Shown here: piece by piece, positions 22,000-33,091 of the stretch | How positions within the stretch are numbered: the first letter of the stretch is position 1 | Layout of the letters: every line of letters begins with the position of its first letter | Program-made: the position numbers and the translations under genes | Notes under the pieces: generated by a model | What the model was told of the DNA's origin: nothing | The model's input: the letters and a program-made list of their open reading frames with translations, nothing else | The model's database searches: none | Assembly (NCBI GenBank): GCA_038277395.1 | Contig: CM076196.1 | Span: forward strand, 31,389,935-31,453,934 | Reading direction: 5' to 3' | Length of the DNA stretch: 64,000 nt | DNA from: Dryocosmus kuriphilus | Lineage: Eukaryota; Arthropoda; Insecta; Hymenoptera; Cynipidae

Positions 22000-23800
22000 G
22001 TGACTTTCGCGGATTTCTTGAAATCTCCACGTTTCGTGATCCCCTGAATCCGAAAAACCATGTTTTACGTTGGTGTCTGTCCGGCGTTGTTGGCGTCGTT
22101 CTTGTCGTTGGCGTTGTTGTTGGTGTTGTCGTTGTCTGTTACCACGATAACTTTCGAAGGACTAATCGGATTGATTTGCGCTTTGGGAGGCTTGTTTGAA
22201 GGGAAAAAGTAAGGACGAGTTCGTTAACCAGCAATTTTGGACCAACGGTTATGGTTTTATCCGTCAAAAACGGTTTTTGCAAAATACAAAAATCCATTTT
22301 TCGACTAAACTATGCGAGATACAAAAAAAAACATAAGAAAGAAAAATTGTTAGCCCAACAAATATCTACAAATTTTGTCTTAACTGTTTTTTTTATGAAA
22401 TGCACGGTTTTTGTTATAATCGAGAAAACGTTGTTAAGAATAAAGAAATGTGGTTTCCCGCCAAAATTTTCAAGATACGAAAAAGATGTTAATACACAAA
22501 GTTCTGCGGCTCAAAAAGATCTATAGATTTTGTTTTAACTACTTTTCGATAAACCTTAAGGTTTTCATTTTAATCGAGAAAACTGCATTAAAATGAGAAA
22601 TTCAAATTTCCCGCCAAATTATTCAAGATACGAAAAAAATGATAATAAACAAAGTTATTTATCTCATAAATATCTACAAATTTGCTCCTTATAGTTTTTT
22701 TGAAAAGACATATGGTTTTTGAGTTATTTGTGAAATACGTTAATTAATATAAAGAAATCCACTTTTCCGCAAAAGTATGCGAGATACAAGAAAATATTAA
22801 CAAGCAGAATTATTCACCTTCCAAAGACCTACAAATTCTCTTTAAACCATTTTTTGATACAACCCATACTTTATTCATTAAACGTATAATACTGTCCTTT
22901 TAAACAAAAAAAATACATTACTATACAGTTAGTAAAAAGTTATTAAAAGTTATTGAAAAATCTGCTCGCGACGCAGGCGCATTCTCATCACATTTCTCGT
23001 ACTTAGCTCTTGATAAAAAAGTGTATGAAAACCGTGAACTTTAAAATTTTTTACATAGTTTCGCTGAAAAATGCAACTTTCTTATTATTACATTCTCATC
23101 TCAATGAGAAGGTATTAGTTTTATGTGAAAAATGACTTTCGAGAATTTCATGAAATCTCGACGTTTCATGACCTCCTGAATCCGAAAAAATAGGTTTTAG
23201 GTTGGTGTCTGTCTGTCGTTGTCGTTGTTGTCCTTGTTGTTGTTGTTGTTGTATTCTGTAGACACGATAGCTTTAGAAGGACTAATCGGATTGGTTTGCG
23301 CTTTGGCGTACTTCTTTAAGGGGTAAAAAGTAAGGACGAGTTCGCTAACCAGCGCTTTTTGACCAATGGTTCTGGTTTTATCCATCAAAAATTCTTTATA
23401 AAAATAAAAAAATTTTAATTTCCCGCCAAAATATGCAAGCTATGAAAAAAGTGATAATAAACAAAGTTGTTCAGCTTAAAAATATCTACATATTTACTCC
23501 CTGCCATTTTCTCGAAAAAACGCATGGTCTTTAAGTTATTCGTGAAAAATGTTAACTCATATAAAAAAATCCACTTTTCCGTAAAAGTATGCGAGATTCG
23601 AGAAAATATCAAGAAGCAGAATTATTCACCTTTCAAAGACCTACAAATTCTCTTCAAACCATTTTTTGATATAACCCATACTTTATTCATTAAACGTATA
23701 ATACTGTTCTTTTAATCAAAAAATACATTACTATACAGTGAATAAAAAGTTATTAAAAGTTACTGAAAAATCTGCCCGCTACTCAGGCGCATTCTCATCA
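22000..23800. repeat. Two composite repeat copies, the second interrupted by a DNA transposon
   Basis: Copies at about 22000-22990 and 23090-23800 share the ordered parts of the copy at 11500-12540, including triplet tracts at 22080-22135 and 23213-23252. The second copy stops at CATTCTCATCA (23790-23800), where the 3.86 kb element begins, and resumes at 27657. Confidence 0.75.
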
Positions 23801-26800
23801 GGGGCCGTCCATAAATTACGTAACGCTCCAACAGACAGACAGACTGCATAGGTTTTGTTACCGTAGCGTTACGGACAGACAGACAGGACTTGACAAAATG
23901 TTACGTAACGCTTTTCAGTATTTGAACATTGTAATTTGAAACACTGAATACCACGTGTGTGCCTGTGTATTAAACGTGATTCAGTACAAAATTCAGTTCT
24001 CCGACATTTTGGGTAATGTCATTGCACTAATATGTTTGTTAATGTAACAAGTTTCAATTGATATTGCTTAAAATATCTTTCAGAAATGATTAACAAACGT
24101 TTAGGAGTTTCCGACCTGCAGAGGATTTGCTGAAAGAATGCAACGAAAAATTAACAAAGAAAAAAGCTCAAAATATTCTTAAATTTGTCACGGTAATTGG
24201 CATATTTATATTATATTACACTGTTTTTCCAAGCTTGTTTTTTTTAATAATTTGACCAATATTCGAATCTTTATTCAACTTCAATTATTTAGGACGATCT
24301 TTTGTTATACGTAGAAACCAACTGCGACAAACATGTCAGCCCCAAAGCCATCAACTACATCAACTGCAAGCGAAGAAAATACAGAACATGATCTATCATC
24401 GAGTTTACATCTTGATATAGTACAGGTGAAAATGGCATTTAGCATTTTATTCTCTTTTCTACAGTTTATAATTCATACCTTTTGCAAAATGAAACGGCAG
24501 GCGTAATTTCATTTGTTACTATCAAAATAATTAATTTGAGTGAACGATAATATCTTAGTTTTTTTTTACATTTCATTAAATTAAATAAAACATAATGAAA
24601 AATGATAATTAATAAAACTGAATGTCTGGTATTTAATTTAAATTTTTTAAATGAAAATCTTAATTGAAAATCAATTAGTGGAATTAATTTTAGATGCACA
24701 GAGCACGTCTACGCACGGTGAAAATTCTACTGCAAACAAAAGTGTTTTAGACAAAAATTACAGCAAACAAGTACAGGATTCTTGTAATGCAGATATTTCA
24801 AAAATCAAGGCTGAATTGCAAATGGCTATCATTAAGAAAAGTAATGGTTTAGACAATGGTGAAGCTGCGGAAAATGTACCAAAATTACAAAAAAAGCTGA
24901 AGGAAAAAGAAGCACAACTTAGAATTTTGCAACAAAATGCGATTCGTTAGAAAGCGTACAGAGAGAAGAGAAAATCTGGATTGAAAAAAATATGTGAAAA
25001 GCACCCAGACATTACTAACGAGTTGAATGTATGTGAAAAAAATCAACCAGATTTGCTTAAGACGATTATACAGTTAGTTAATCATGGTGCTTCCACAGAC
25101 GCTAAAGGAAGAACTGAAACTCTGAACAGTTGCAAAACATTAGATGATCTACACAAAGAACTGCAAAACATGGACTATTCTATTTCCCGAAGTGCACTTA
25201 TTACTTACGCCTGCTCCCACGAAGATCTAATAGTACAGAAGGCAAGAAGCATATAAATACAGTCCCTGTTCGACTTGCGAAAGCTCAAACAAACTTGCAC
25301 AAAAGTCATCCAGATCAGTATTTTTGTTTTGCCAGTATTAGGCAAGCAGAAGTGTTAGCATCTATTCTTGGACCACAGGAAGTCATTTTTTTATCACAGG
25401 ATGACAAAGCAAGGGTGCCATTAGGAATCACTGCCGCAAACAAACAAGCACCTATTTTGATGCACTTGGAGTATCAGGTGAAGTAGAATATTTTTTGCTA
25501 ATAAATTTTATTTATGTGTGACGATCATTTATAAAATATTACTGCAGGGAAATTATTTTACTTCAAAATAAGCATTCAAGTTACATTCAATAATACATTG
25601 TCACAATATTATTTAACTCATTAATTTAAAACTCTACGTACAAGAAAAATAACTATAATTGACTTTATAATATAATATTTGACTAGCATCCCACATTTGA
25701 AGTGGTAATGTTAATTTTAATAAATTTTAAAATAAACAAAATTTATGTAGAAATTGAAACAAAATATAAATTTACATATTACAATGTATTAACAGGTACA
25801 TTTATTTAATTTTCGAAATTTTTGTAGGTCAAATTACCAGATCATGATTGGGTTGTTGCTGAAAGACACAAACTCATACCGTCGGTCTACGCATTGATGA
25901 CTGCTTTACCAAATATGATGGGATCTCCACAAACTGTTACATTTTCTGGACCAACACATATTGCGATTAGGAATGGGAAACACTCAAAATCAACAGCTTC
26001 CACTCATGCTGCCGATTTTGAAAAGATACTGGAGATTGATTCATTTAAGAAAATAATTCTGAATGATGATGGATTGGTAAAACCAGTTCTTTCTTTGTCT
26101 GTCGATGGCGGGCCCGATGAAAATCCACGATACCCTAAAGTTATACAGCATGCAATAGATCATTTTCTCAAACACGATTTGGATGCTCTATTCGTCTTCA
26201 CCAATGCACCGTGTCGAAGTGCTTATAACCATGTAGAAAGACGAATGGCACCGCTTAGCAAAGAACTTTCAGGAGTCATTCTCGAACATGATCACTTTGG
26301 AACTCACTTAGACTCTAGTGGTAAAACAATCGACGACGATTTGGAGCGTAAAAATTTTGCTTTTGCTGTTAGCGTTTTGGAAGAAATTTGGAGTCGCGAG
26401 ATTGATGGTTATGAAGTAGTAACTGCTAAATATGTAGAGCCGCAAGAAGATAAACCAACTCCAGAATTTCCATCTCAATTATGGTACTCAAGGCATGTTA
26501 AAGAAAGCCAATACTTTCTCCAGGTAAATCAAAGTTTTAATTATAAATTTTATAAAGCTTGAGCTATTAATTTTAAATTGTTATGAGCAAAGGTTCATTA
26601 AACTTTGTATGTTTATTAAATATTAGTTCGAATTATAAGTTCTAAAATACTTACTATTAATTAATTCGACGTTCTCTGATTTGAAATACAATAAATTATC
26701 CTATTATTTTTTAGATTTCAAAGTGCTTGGATGAAAGTTGTTGTAAACCCATTAGAAGTGGCTTGAGACAAGTTTTGCCAGATGGATTTTTGCCTGCTCC

Positions 26801-27656
26801 ATATCCAATTCAACAAACACCGATGAAAATCGAAGTTCATCAGCCAGACGCTGATAAACAGAAGCATTTTGCGGACTTATTATTAAAAAGTCGTATTAAC
26901 GTAAAACCGGAACATCCAGGGTTTACCACTATGCCGTACGATTATTATTGTCCGACCGTACGAAAGGACTCATTAGGAAGAATTTGCAATGTCTGTGGTT
27001 TATATTTTGCAACAACAAAAAGTATGAAATATCACAAGCAACATGTACATTCTCTTCCCATTCAGGCTAAGGAAAAAGTTAAGCCTTTTGAGATAATAAC
27101 AAAACGAGGCAGAAAACTATTAGTCAGGAAAAAGGCAGATTCGGAGCATGTTGAATGGATGGACGAAGACAATGTTTGCATAGAAAATTTAAATGTTCTT
27201 GACGAGTTTCTAGATGCTCCCATTCCACAGATTAAAGATCTTGGAGATTGGATAAGTAACCCTTTCATAGAAGATAATTCAAAGAGATTATTTGATTCGT
27301 TTATGCATTGATTAAACAAAGTTTATGAAATACCAAAGGGATTAGAATATTTCTTGAATAATTATATTTAATTGTGTTTTAAGTAAATGGAATTTTATTT
27401 ATTATAATATTATTAATATTCAGAGTAATATTATATTGCATTATTTTCTATATAACAAATAAAAATATTTATTTCTCTGTGACTATTTTAAGAGTTTCAT
27501 TTTTTTCAGTCTATTTACTATCTTTTTGCAGACGACCGTTACGTTACTATGAACAGACAGACAGTGTGAAATCGGATTGTTACGGTAGCGTTATGGATAG
27601 ACAGACTGGGCATAAAATATCCAAATTTTAGCGTTACGTAATTTATGGACGGCCCC
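23801..27656 (+). mobile_element. DDE-type DNA transposon, 3,856 bp, 27-bp TIRs, 3-bp TCA duplication
   Basis: Ends are perfect inverted repeats beginning GGGGCCGTCCATAAATTACG and continuing TAACGCT. TCA lies on both sides (23798-23800, 27657-27659), and the empty site is visible in the related repeat at 12501-12510 (CTCATCACGT), which fixes the duplication at 3 bp. Subterminal regions hold repeated CAGACAGACAG and CCGTAGCGTTAC motifs on both sides. It encodes one transposase-like gene in the same direction (24333-27311). The TCA duplication does not fit the preferences I know for hAT (8 bp), mariner (TA), piggyBac (TTAA) or Chapaev (4 bp). I leave the superfamily open. Confidence 0.88.
24333..27311 (+). 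pseudogene. DDE-like transposase gene with C-terminal C2H2 finger; one stop and one frameshift
   Basis: Clear exons: about 24694-25477, 25828-26523 and 26715-27311, joined in phase 0 by GT-AG introns. A possible first exon (24333-24425, MSAPKPSTTSTASEEN) has an unclear junction. Exon 1 is coiled-coil-like (KLQKKLKEKEAQLRILQQN), then has an in-frame TAG at 24948-24950 and a frameshift near 25200, after which LRLLPRRSNSTEGKKH continues the frame. Candidate catalytic residues: SQDDKARVPLG (exon 1), SVDGGPDENPRY and YNHVERRMAP (exon 2); the last D and E are 43 residues apart, in a layout like retroviral-integrase-type DDE domains. A C2H2 finger, CNVCGLYFATT...HKQHVH, lies near the C-terminus. Only two lesions suggest recent activity. 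The catalytic assignment is inference. Confidence 0.75.
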
Positions 27657-28515
27657 TCACGTTTCTCGCGCTCACCAATCAATGAAATTGTATCTAAAAC
27701 GTAAATTTCTTAATTTTTTACATAGTTTGGCTGAAAAATGCAATTTTTTACATTCTCATCGGAGAAGGTATTAGATTTCTGTAAAATATGACTTTCGCGG
27801 GTTTCATGAAATCTCCACGTTTTGAGACCCCCTGAGTCAGAAAAAACAGTTTTACGACGGTGTCTGTCTGTCTGTTGTTGTCGTCGTCGTCGCCGTTGTC
27901 GTCGTCGTTGTCGTCGTCTGAGTCTGTTCCCACGATAACTTTCGAAGGACTAATCGGATTGGAGTGCACTTTGGTACACTTCTTTAAGGGGTACAAAATA
28001 AAGGACGAGTTCGTTAACCAGCGGTTTTTGACCAACGGTTATGGTTTTATCCATCAAAAACGGTTTTCACAAAATCAAAAAATCCATTTTCCGGCTAAAC
28101 TATGAGAGATAAAAAAAAAGTAAGGATGTAAAATTGTTCATCCTAAAAAAATCTACAAATTTTGTCTTAACCGTTTTTTGATAAAATGCACGGTTTTGGT
28201 TTTAATCGATAAAACGTTATTAAAAATCAAAAATTTCAAATTTCCTGCCAAACTATGCAAGACACGGAAAAACGATATTAAACAAAGTTGCTCGCCTTAA
28301 AAGGTCTACAAATTTGCTCTCTATCATTTTTTTTGAGCAGACGCGTATTTTTTGAGTTATTCGTGAAATATGTTATGAAATATAAAGAAAACCACTTTTC
28401 AGCAAAACTATGCAAGATATATGAGAAAATATTAACAAACAGAATTGTTCACCTTGAAAAGAGCTACAAAATTTATTTATCGCGCACTGAGAATGTGCCC
28501 GCGAAGCGGGCAGAT
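27657..28515. repeat. Continuation of the interrupted composite repeat plus another copy
   Basis: Begins TCACGTTTCTCGCGC, exactly what follows CATTCTCATCA in the uninterrupted copy at 12501. A new copy starts near 27745 with a GTC/GTT triplet tract at 27868-27922 and runs to the GCCCGCGAAGCGGGCAGATT hairpin at 28498-28517. Confidence 0.7.
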
Positions 28516-28868
28516 TTTTTTTTTTTCTACAAAGGCTATATATATGATTTCGAAAAATTGATACAGAAATAGCTTTTCCATACTCAATACATACTCCAAG
28601 GGACCAAATAGGGGTCGGATAATGCATTTTCTTTGACTTACCAAAGTTTCAACCCAATATTTTATTATAAGTACGTTAAAAATAAAAATTTGCGTACTAA
28701 AAATAGATTCCAGGAATGCATTATTGCCGTACTAATGATTTAGTATGAATATAATGAAATGGCAACACTGCTTGTGCGTTACCGACATACTAACACCATA
28801 AAATAATGCGCAGTTTCAGAGTAGGATTCTCATTTACGAATGCAGTGCTAAAAAAAATTGCGAGCAAG
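28516..28868 (+). promoter_or_regulatory. Short promoter region of SMYD4-like copy 3
   Basis: 28530-28690 matches one arm of the fold-back element at 44745-44930. From about 28700 the unit promoter appears (GGCAACACTGCTTGTGCGTT...CTAACACCATA) and then jumps straight to AAATAATGCGCAGTTTCAG at about 28800. Compared with units 1, 2 and 5, about 0.5 kb including the TATATATAA box is missing. Unit 4 has the same arrangement (44930-45078), so units 3 and 4 share this deletion. Confidence 0.5.
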
Positions 28869-30388
28869 ATGGAATTCACAGAAGAATTAAGCTATGCAGA
28901 AGAATCACAAATTTTAACTACTGAAAGTCCTCTTCCGAATAATTTATTATTAGAAAGAGAGCTTGAAATGTTATTTCGTGAACCGTCAGTTCATTCACCA
29001 TATCCCTACAAATCGCATAAAGTAGCTAAAAAGTCGGAAAATATTTCTGTCGATTGTTGCGTAATGGGTAAGTTTTTGCGTATTTTTCAAGTTCAAAGTT
29101 AGATTTTATGAAGAGGAGCATATCGCATTTCAAATTTTTTCGGTTTTTAATATTTTTCGTAAAAGACTGAAGGTTTTCATAATAAGTAGTACCATTTGGC
29201 TTGGTTTTCATGAAATTAATTGAAACTAATAATACGTTTTTACGGAAAACTGACCATCGCTTTGAATAAGCAATTCGATTTTTTTTTTTAATACTCAAGA
29301 GTCTTCTTTAAAAAACAATCAAAAAACAATGGACTTTTGCATAATCTAGGATATTAATTTCTTTTAAATTTTAAGGAAAAGTTTTTTTATTTTTTAATTA
29401 AGGAATAATATTAGTTGAATGCGAAAACAAAGTTTCCAAAATGAATTAGTGTCAAAAACAAGTAGAAAATTAGAAAACAGTGCAACCAATATAACTATTT
29501 TTGATTAAAAATTCACTTTTTTCGTTCCAAAACGGTAACTTTTTTTATGGAAAATTCACATATTTTGGTTGAAAATTAATTTTTATGATTGAAAATGTAA
29601 CTATTTTTGGTTCAAACTTAATATTTTTTTGTTTGCTAAAAATTTAGCTGTTCCAGTTTTGGTTCAGAATTCATTTTTTTTAGTTGAAAATTTAACTACT
29701 TGTTTGTTTAAATTCAACAGTTTTCTTAAAAATTAATCTTTGGTTTAAAAATCATGTTTTTTGACTGCAAATTCAACTACTTGACTTGTGTGGAAAATGT
29801 TTTATTTAACATTTCCTTTTTTTCTTCCGTTGGAAACTAATTTTTTGTTATTGAAAAACAACTTTTTTTTTTTGGTTGATTTCGTTTCAGTCTATTCACA
29901 AATTTACATTCCTCAACACAGACGAAAATAATAATCCGAACATAAAAGTTTCTAAAAATTACTACTTCACATCATATTATTATAAGAATTTTTTAAAAAA
30001 GATATCTTTTTAGTAAATTGAGTAAACATTCGTTATCTCAATGAAAAAGAAATCCATTAGTAATTATAGGCAACCCTAAAGACTGAAAACGAATCATATT
30101 GTTTATTGTCCCTTTTTTAAAATTATTTATTTAATATTGAAGAGAAAACCATTATTTGTTTTTTTCTATAACTAACCTTTTTTTCTGACAGTTCGGAAAA
30201 AAGACAGTTAAAATAAAAACAGCAATGTATTTTCAAAACATTATTTTCAGGCTCATTAGAGACATTGCATAAAATGCAAAATATATTTTCGAAGAAAGAG
30301 GATGAAAAAGGAAAGAGTCAACCAAAACCAACCTCACCCTCTTTCCTTATTCTTTCTCCGTCTTTTTTATACTACATGGGTCCTACAT

Positions 30389-30418
30389 GTTTCGAAGCCC
30401 TTGAGACTTCATCATCAG
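30389..30418 (-). ncRNA. Hammerhead-ribozyme-like motif, left palindrome arm
   Basis: Minus strand reads CTGATGATGAAGTC, loop TCAAG, then GGCTTCGAAAC. CUGAUGA and GAAAC are the conserved hammerhead core boxes; GAAGUC/GGCUUC forms a 6-bp stem II. An unpaired U/C pair sits where the first stem II pair is normally G-C, so activity is uncertain. Penelope-like elements are known to carry hammerhead motifs in their terminal repeats. Confidence 0.5.
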
Positions 30419-30561
30419 GGAAAATTTACAGGAAACTATAGGTGCTTAAACTTAATTATCAATTTTCAGAAACCTTATATACATAATCACATTAAAATTA
30501 ATACTCTATACAATAAAAAGTTCTTTTTGGTTCTTCCTATATCATTCATGGATACTCATAA

Positions 30562-30894
30562 TTAATAAATAACAATCTTCAACAACCAGTTAATAAGTTT
30601 GTTTTCTTTCTCTAACCATTCTTTGGTAATGAACCCTGGGACTTGTGTTTCCAATAAACTTAAAATTTGTTTCAATTCTTGATTTAAAGTATGTATCTTA
30701 AAATAGGAATCTTTTATGGCCAAGTTCAAGATTGATTTTTTATATTTCTTGGTATTTTCCTCATACTGTTCATTATTATTCTTATTCATGTAATCAATTT
30801 TGAAGTTTTTATTAATATCAAAAATCTTTTTTGGCAAAACTTCATGAATCTTACATTTTTTAAGAAAATCTCTTTTTAGGACAGAACTTCTCAA
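30562..30894 (-). CDS. Penelope N-terminal-domain-like protein, left palindrome arm
   Basis: 110 aa beginning MRSSVLKRDFLKKCKIHEV and ending NWLLKIVIY. Identical in sequence to the plus-strand copy in the other arm. The pattern R-x-FL-x-KC...P-x-x-I...FKI resembles the start of the Penelope-like protein at 38041 (EQRTFLIKCRRESLIP). No reverse transcriptase follows, so it would be a non-autonomous derivative. Lysine- and asparagine-rich. Confidence 0.45.
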   Translation of the reverse strand: MRSSVLKRDFLKKCKIHEVLPKKIFDINKNFKIDYMNKNNNEQYEENTKKYKKSILNLAIKDSYFKIHTLNQELKQILSLLETQVPGFITKEWLEKENKLINWLLKIVIY

Positions 30895-32210
30895 TTCATT
30901 ACTAATTGAATAAAACTTTTCTTGATTCTACTAACCGGACCATCAATTCTATCTATTCCATCACCCCTTTCCCTATCAATGTTTATGAAATCCATAATAT
31001 AGGAAAAATCAATCAGAAAATTCAATAAAATTTGGTTAAAACTTATCCACAAATGTTAATCCAAATTAATCCTTATCAAGGTCACAATCACATAACACTT
31101 TGTTTATAAACACCCCAAAAAAAGTATTAACTTCACTTTTAGTTACGTTTTCTACGAAATTTAAAACTTCTTGGAAAAAGGCACTTAACTAATCTGAAGT
31201 AGATTTCTCCACAAAAATTTTTTTAAAGATTTTTATTTTTTAATTTACTGCAAAGACAACTTTATCTGTTTTTTGGAGAGACCACGATCTGTCCCCTTGA
31301 AAGTCACGTCGCAAACTAAAACCAAATTGTCAAACAGAGAAACTTCTCAGAGAAAAGCAAAAGTGACTAAAACTATCTTCATCCCCCTTGTAATAACGAG
31401 AATCGAAAGACCCTTTTTTGTTTTTTTCCCTCTAGTTTCAAGAAATCCTTTTTCACTGCCGACATCGTTCAGACCCAAAGAGCGTAAAAACCACATGTTA
31501 CAAATCTCCAAGAATCTACTCAAATGAAATAGTCATCTTTCTAGTAAATCCTGATTTATTTGTTTGAGAAAGGTTAAAATACAAGCTGTTGAAACAATTC
31601 TATAAAACTTTTTAATATTTTAAAAAAATTATATAGGAAGAACCAAAATTATAATCATTCAATGAAAAATGTTTTTGAATATTTCATTTGAGTAGATTCT
31701 TGGAGATTTGTAACATGTGGTTTTTACGATCTTTGGGTCTGAACGATGTCGGCAGTGAAAAAGGATTTCTTGAAACTAGAGGGAAAAAAACAAAAAAGGG
31801 TCTTTCGATTCTCGTTATTACAAGGGGGATGAAGATAGTTTTAGTCACTTTTGCTTTTCTCTGAGAAGTTTCTCTGTTTGACAATTTGGTTTTATTTTGC
31901 GACGTGACTTTCAAGGGACAGATCGTGGTCTCTCCAAAAAACAGATAAAGTTGTCTTTGCAGTAAATTAAAAAATAAAAATCTTTAAAAAAATTTTTGTG
32001 GAGAAATCTACTTCAGATTAGTTAAGTGCCTTTTTCCAAGAAGTTTTAAATTTCGTAGAAAACATAACTAAAAGTAAAGTTAATACATTTGTGGGGTGTT
32101 TATAAACAAAGTGTTATGTGATTGTGACCTTGATAAGGATTAATTTGGATTAACATTTGTGGATAAGTTTTAACCAAATTTTATTGAATTTTCTGATTGA
32201 TTTTTCCTAT

Positions 32211-32646
32211 ATTATGGATTTCATAAACATTGATAGGGAAAGGGGTGATGGAATAGATAGAATTGATGGTCTGGTTAGTAGAATCAAGAAAGTTTTATTC
32301 AATTAGTAATGAATTGAGAAGTTCTGTCCTAAAAAGAGATTTTCTTAAAAAGTGTAAGATTCATGAAGTTTTGCCAAAAAAGATTTTTGATATTAATAAA
32401 AACTTCAAAATTGATTACATGAATAAGAATAATAATGAACAGTATGAGGAAAATACCAAGAAATATAAAAAATCAATCTTGAACTTGGCCATAAAAGATT
32501 CCTATTTTAAGATACATACTTTAAATCAAGAATTGAAACAAATTTTAAGTTTATTGGAAACACAAGTCCCAGGGTTCATTACCAAAGAATGGTTAGAGAA
32601 AGAAAACAAACTTATTAACTGGTTGTTGAAGATTGTTATTTATTAA
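32211..32646 (+). CDS. Penelope N-terminal-domain-like protein, right palindrome arm
   Basis: The open frame at 32263-32646 contains the same 110 residues as the left arm. Just upstream, in another frame, 32214-32306 reads MDFINIDRERGDGIDRIDGL and ends VLFN-stop, close to the start of the main frame, so a single ancestral protein with one frameshift is likely. The frame ends at 32646, about 140 bp before the hammerhead-like motif. Confidence 0.45.
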
Positions 32647-32789
32647 TTATGAGTATCCATGAATGATATAGGAAGAACCAAAAAGAACTTTTTATTGTAT
32701 AGAGTATTAATTTTAATGTGATTATGTATATAAGGTTTCTGAAAATTGATAATTAAGTTTAAGCACCTATAGTTTCCTGTAAATTTTCC

Positions 32790-32820
32790 CTGATGATGAA
32801 GTCTCAAGGGCTTCAAAACA
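32790..32820 (+). ncRNA. Hammerhead-ribozyme-like motif, right arm (core mutated)
   Basis: Same motif on the plus strand, but the 3' core box reads GGCTTCAAAAC, i.e. G of GAAAC replaced by A. The left arm keeps the G. If the arm is functional RNA, this copy should not cleave. Confidence 0.45.
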
Positions 32821-33091
32821 TGTAGGACCCCTGTAGTATAAAAAAGACGGAGAAAGAATAAGGAAAGAGGGAGAGGTTGGTTTTGGTTGACTCTTTCCTT
32901 TTTCTCCCTCTTTTTTTCGAAAATATATTTTGCATTTTATGCAATGTCTCTAATGAGCCTGAAAATAATGTTTTGAAAATACATTGCTGTTTTTATTTTA
33001 ACTGTCTTTTTTCTGAACTGTCAGAAAAAAAGGTTAGTTATAGAAAAACAAATAATGGTTTTCTCTTCAATATTAAATAAATAACTTTTTT

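Larger units (their letters stand above)
29880..33080. mobile_element. Palindromic insertion in intron 1 of copy 3, Penelope-derived
   Basis: Two arms of about 1.41 kb, about 30112-31528 and 31679-33091, are reverse complements with very few differences, around a spacer of about 150 bp. Each arm holds the same open frame (30562-30894 minus; 32263-32646 plus) and a hammerhead-like motif near its outer end. Compared with unit 4 (about 46050-46075) the insertion sits in AAAAACAACTTTT, with an AACTTTTTTT-like stretch at both edges (29868-29880 and 33082-33091). About 230 bp on the left (29880-30110) lies outside the palindrome. Reading it as inverted copies of a Penelope-like fragment is inference from the protein and ribozyme motifs. 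An assembly artefact is possible but the flanks fit a real insertion. Confidence 0.7.

Noticed and set aside
31273..31527. 84-codon frame (and 31684-31914 on the other strand) with a KVTSQ-type start
   Set aside because: Both lie in the two palindrome arms and are duplicates of each other; no recognisable domain. Kept only as part of the palindrome entry.
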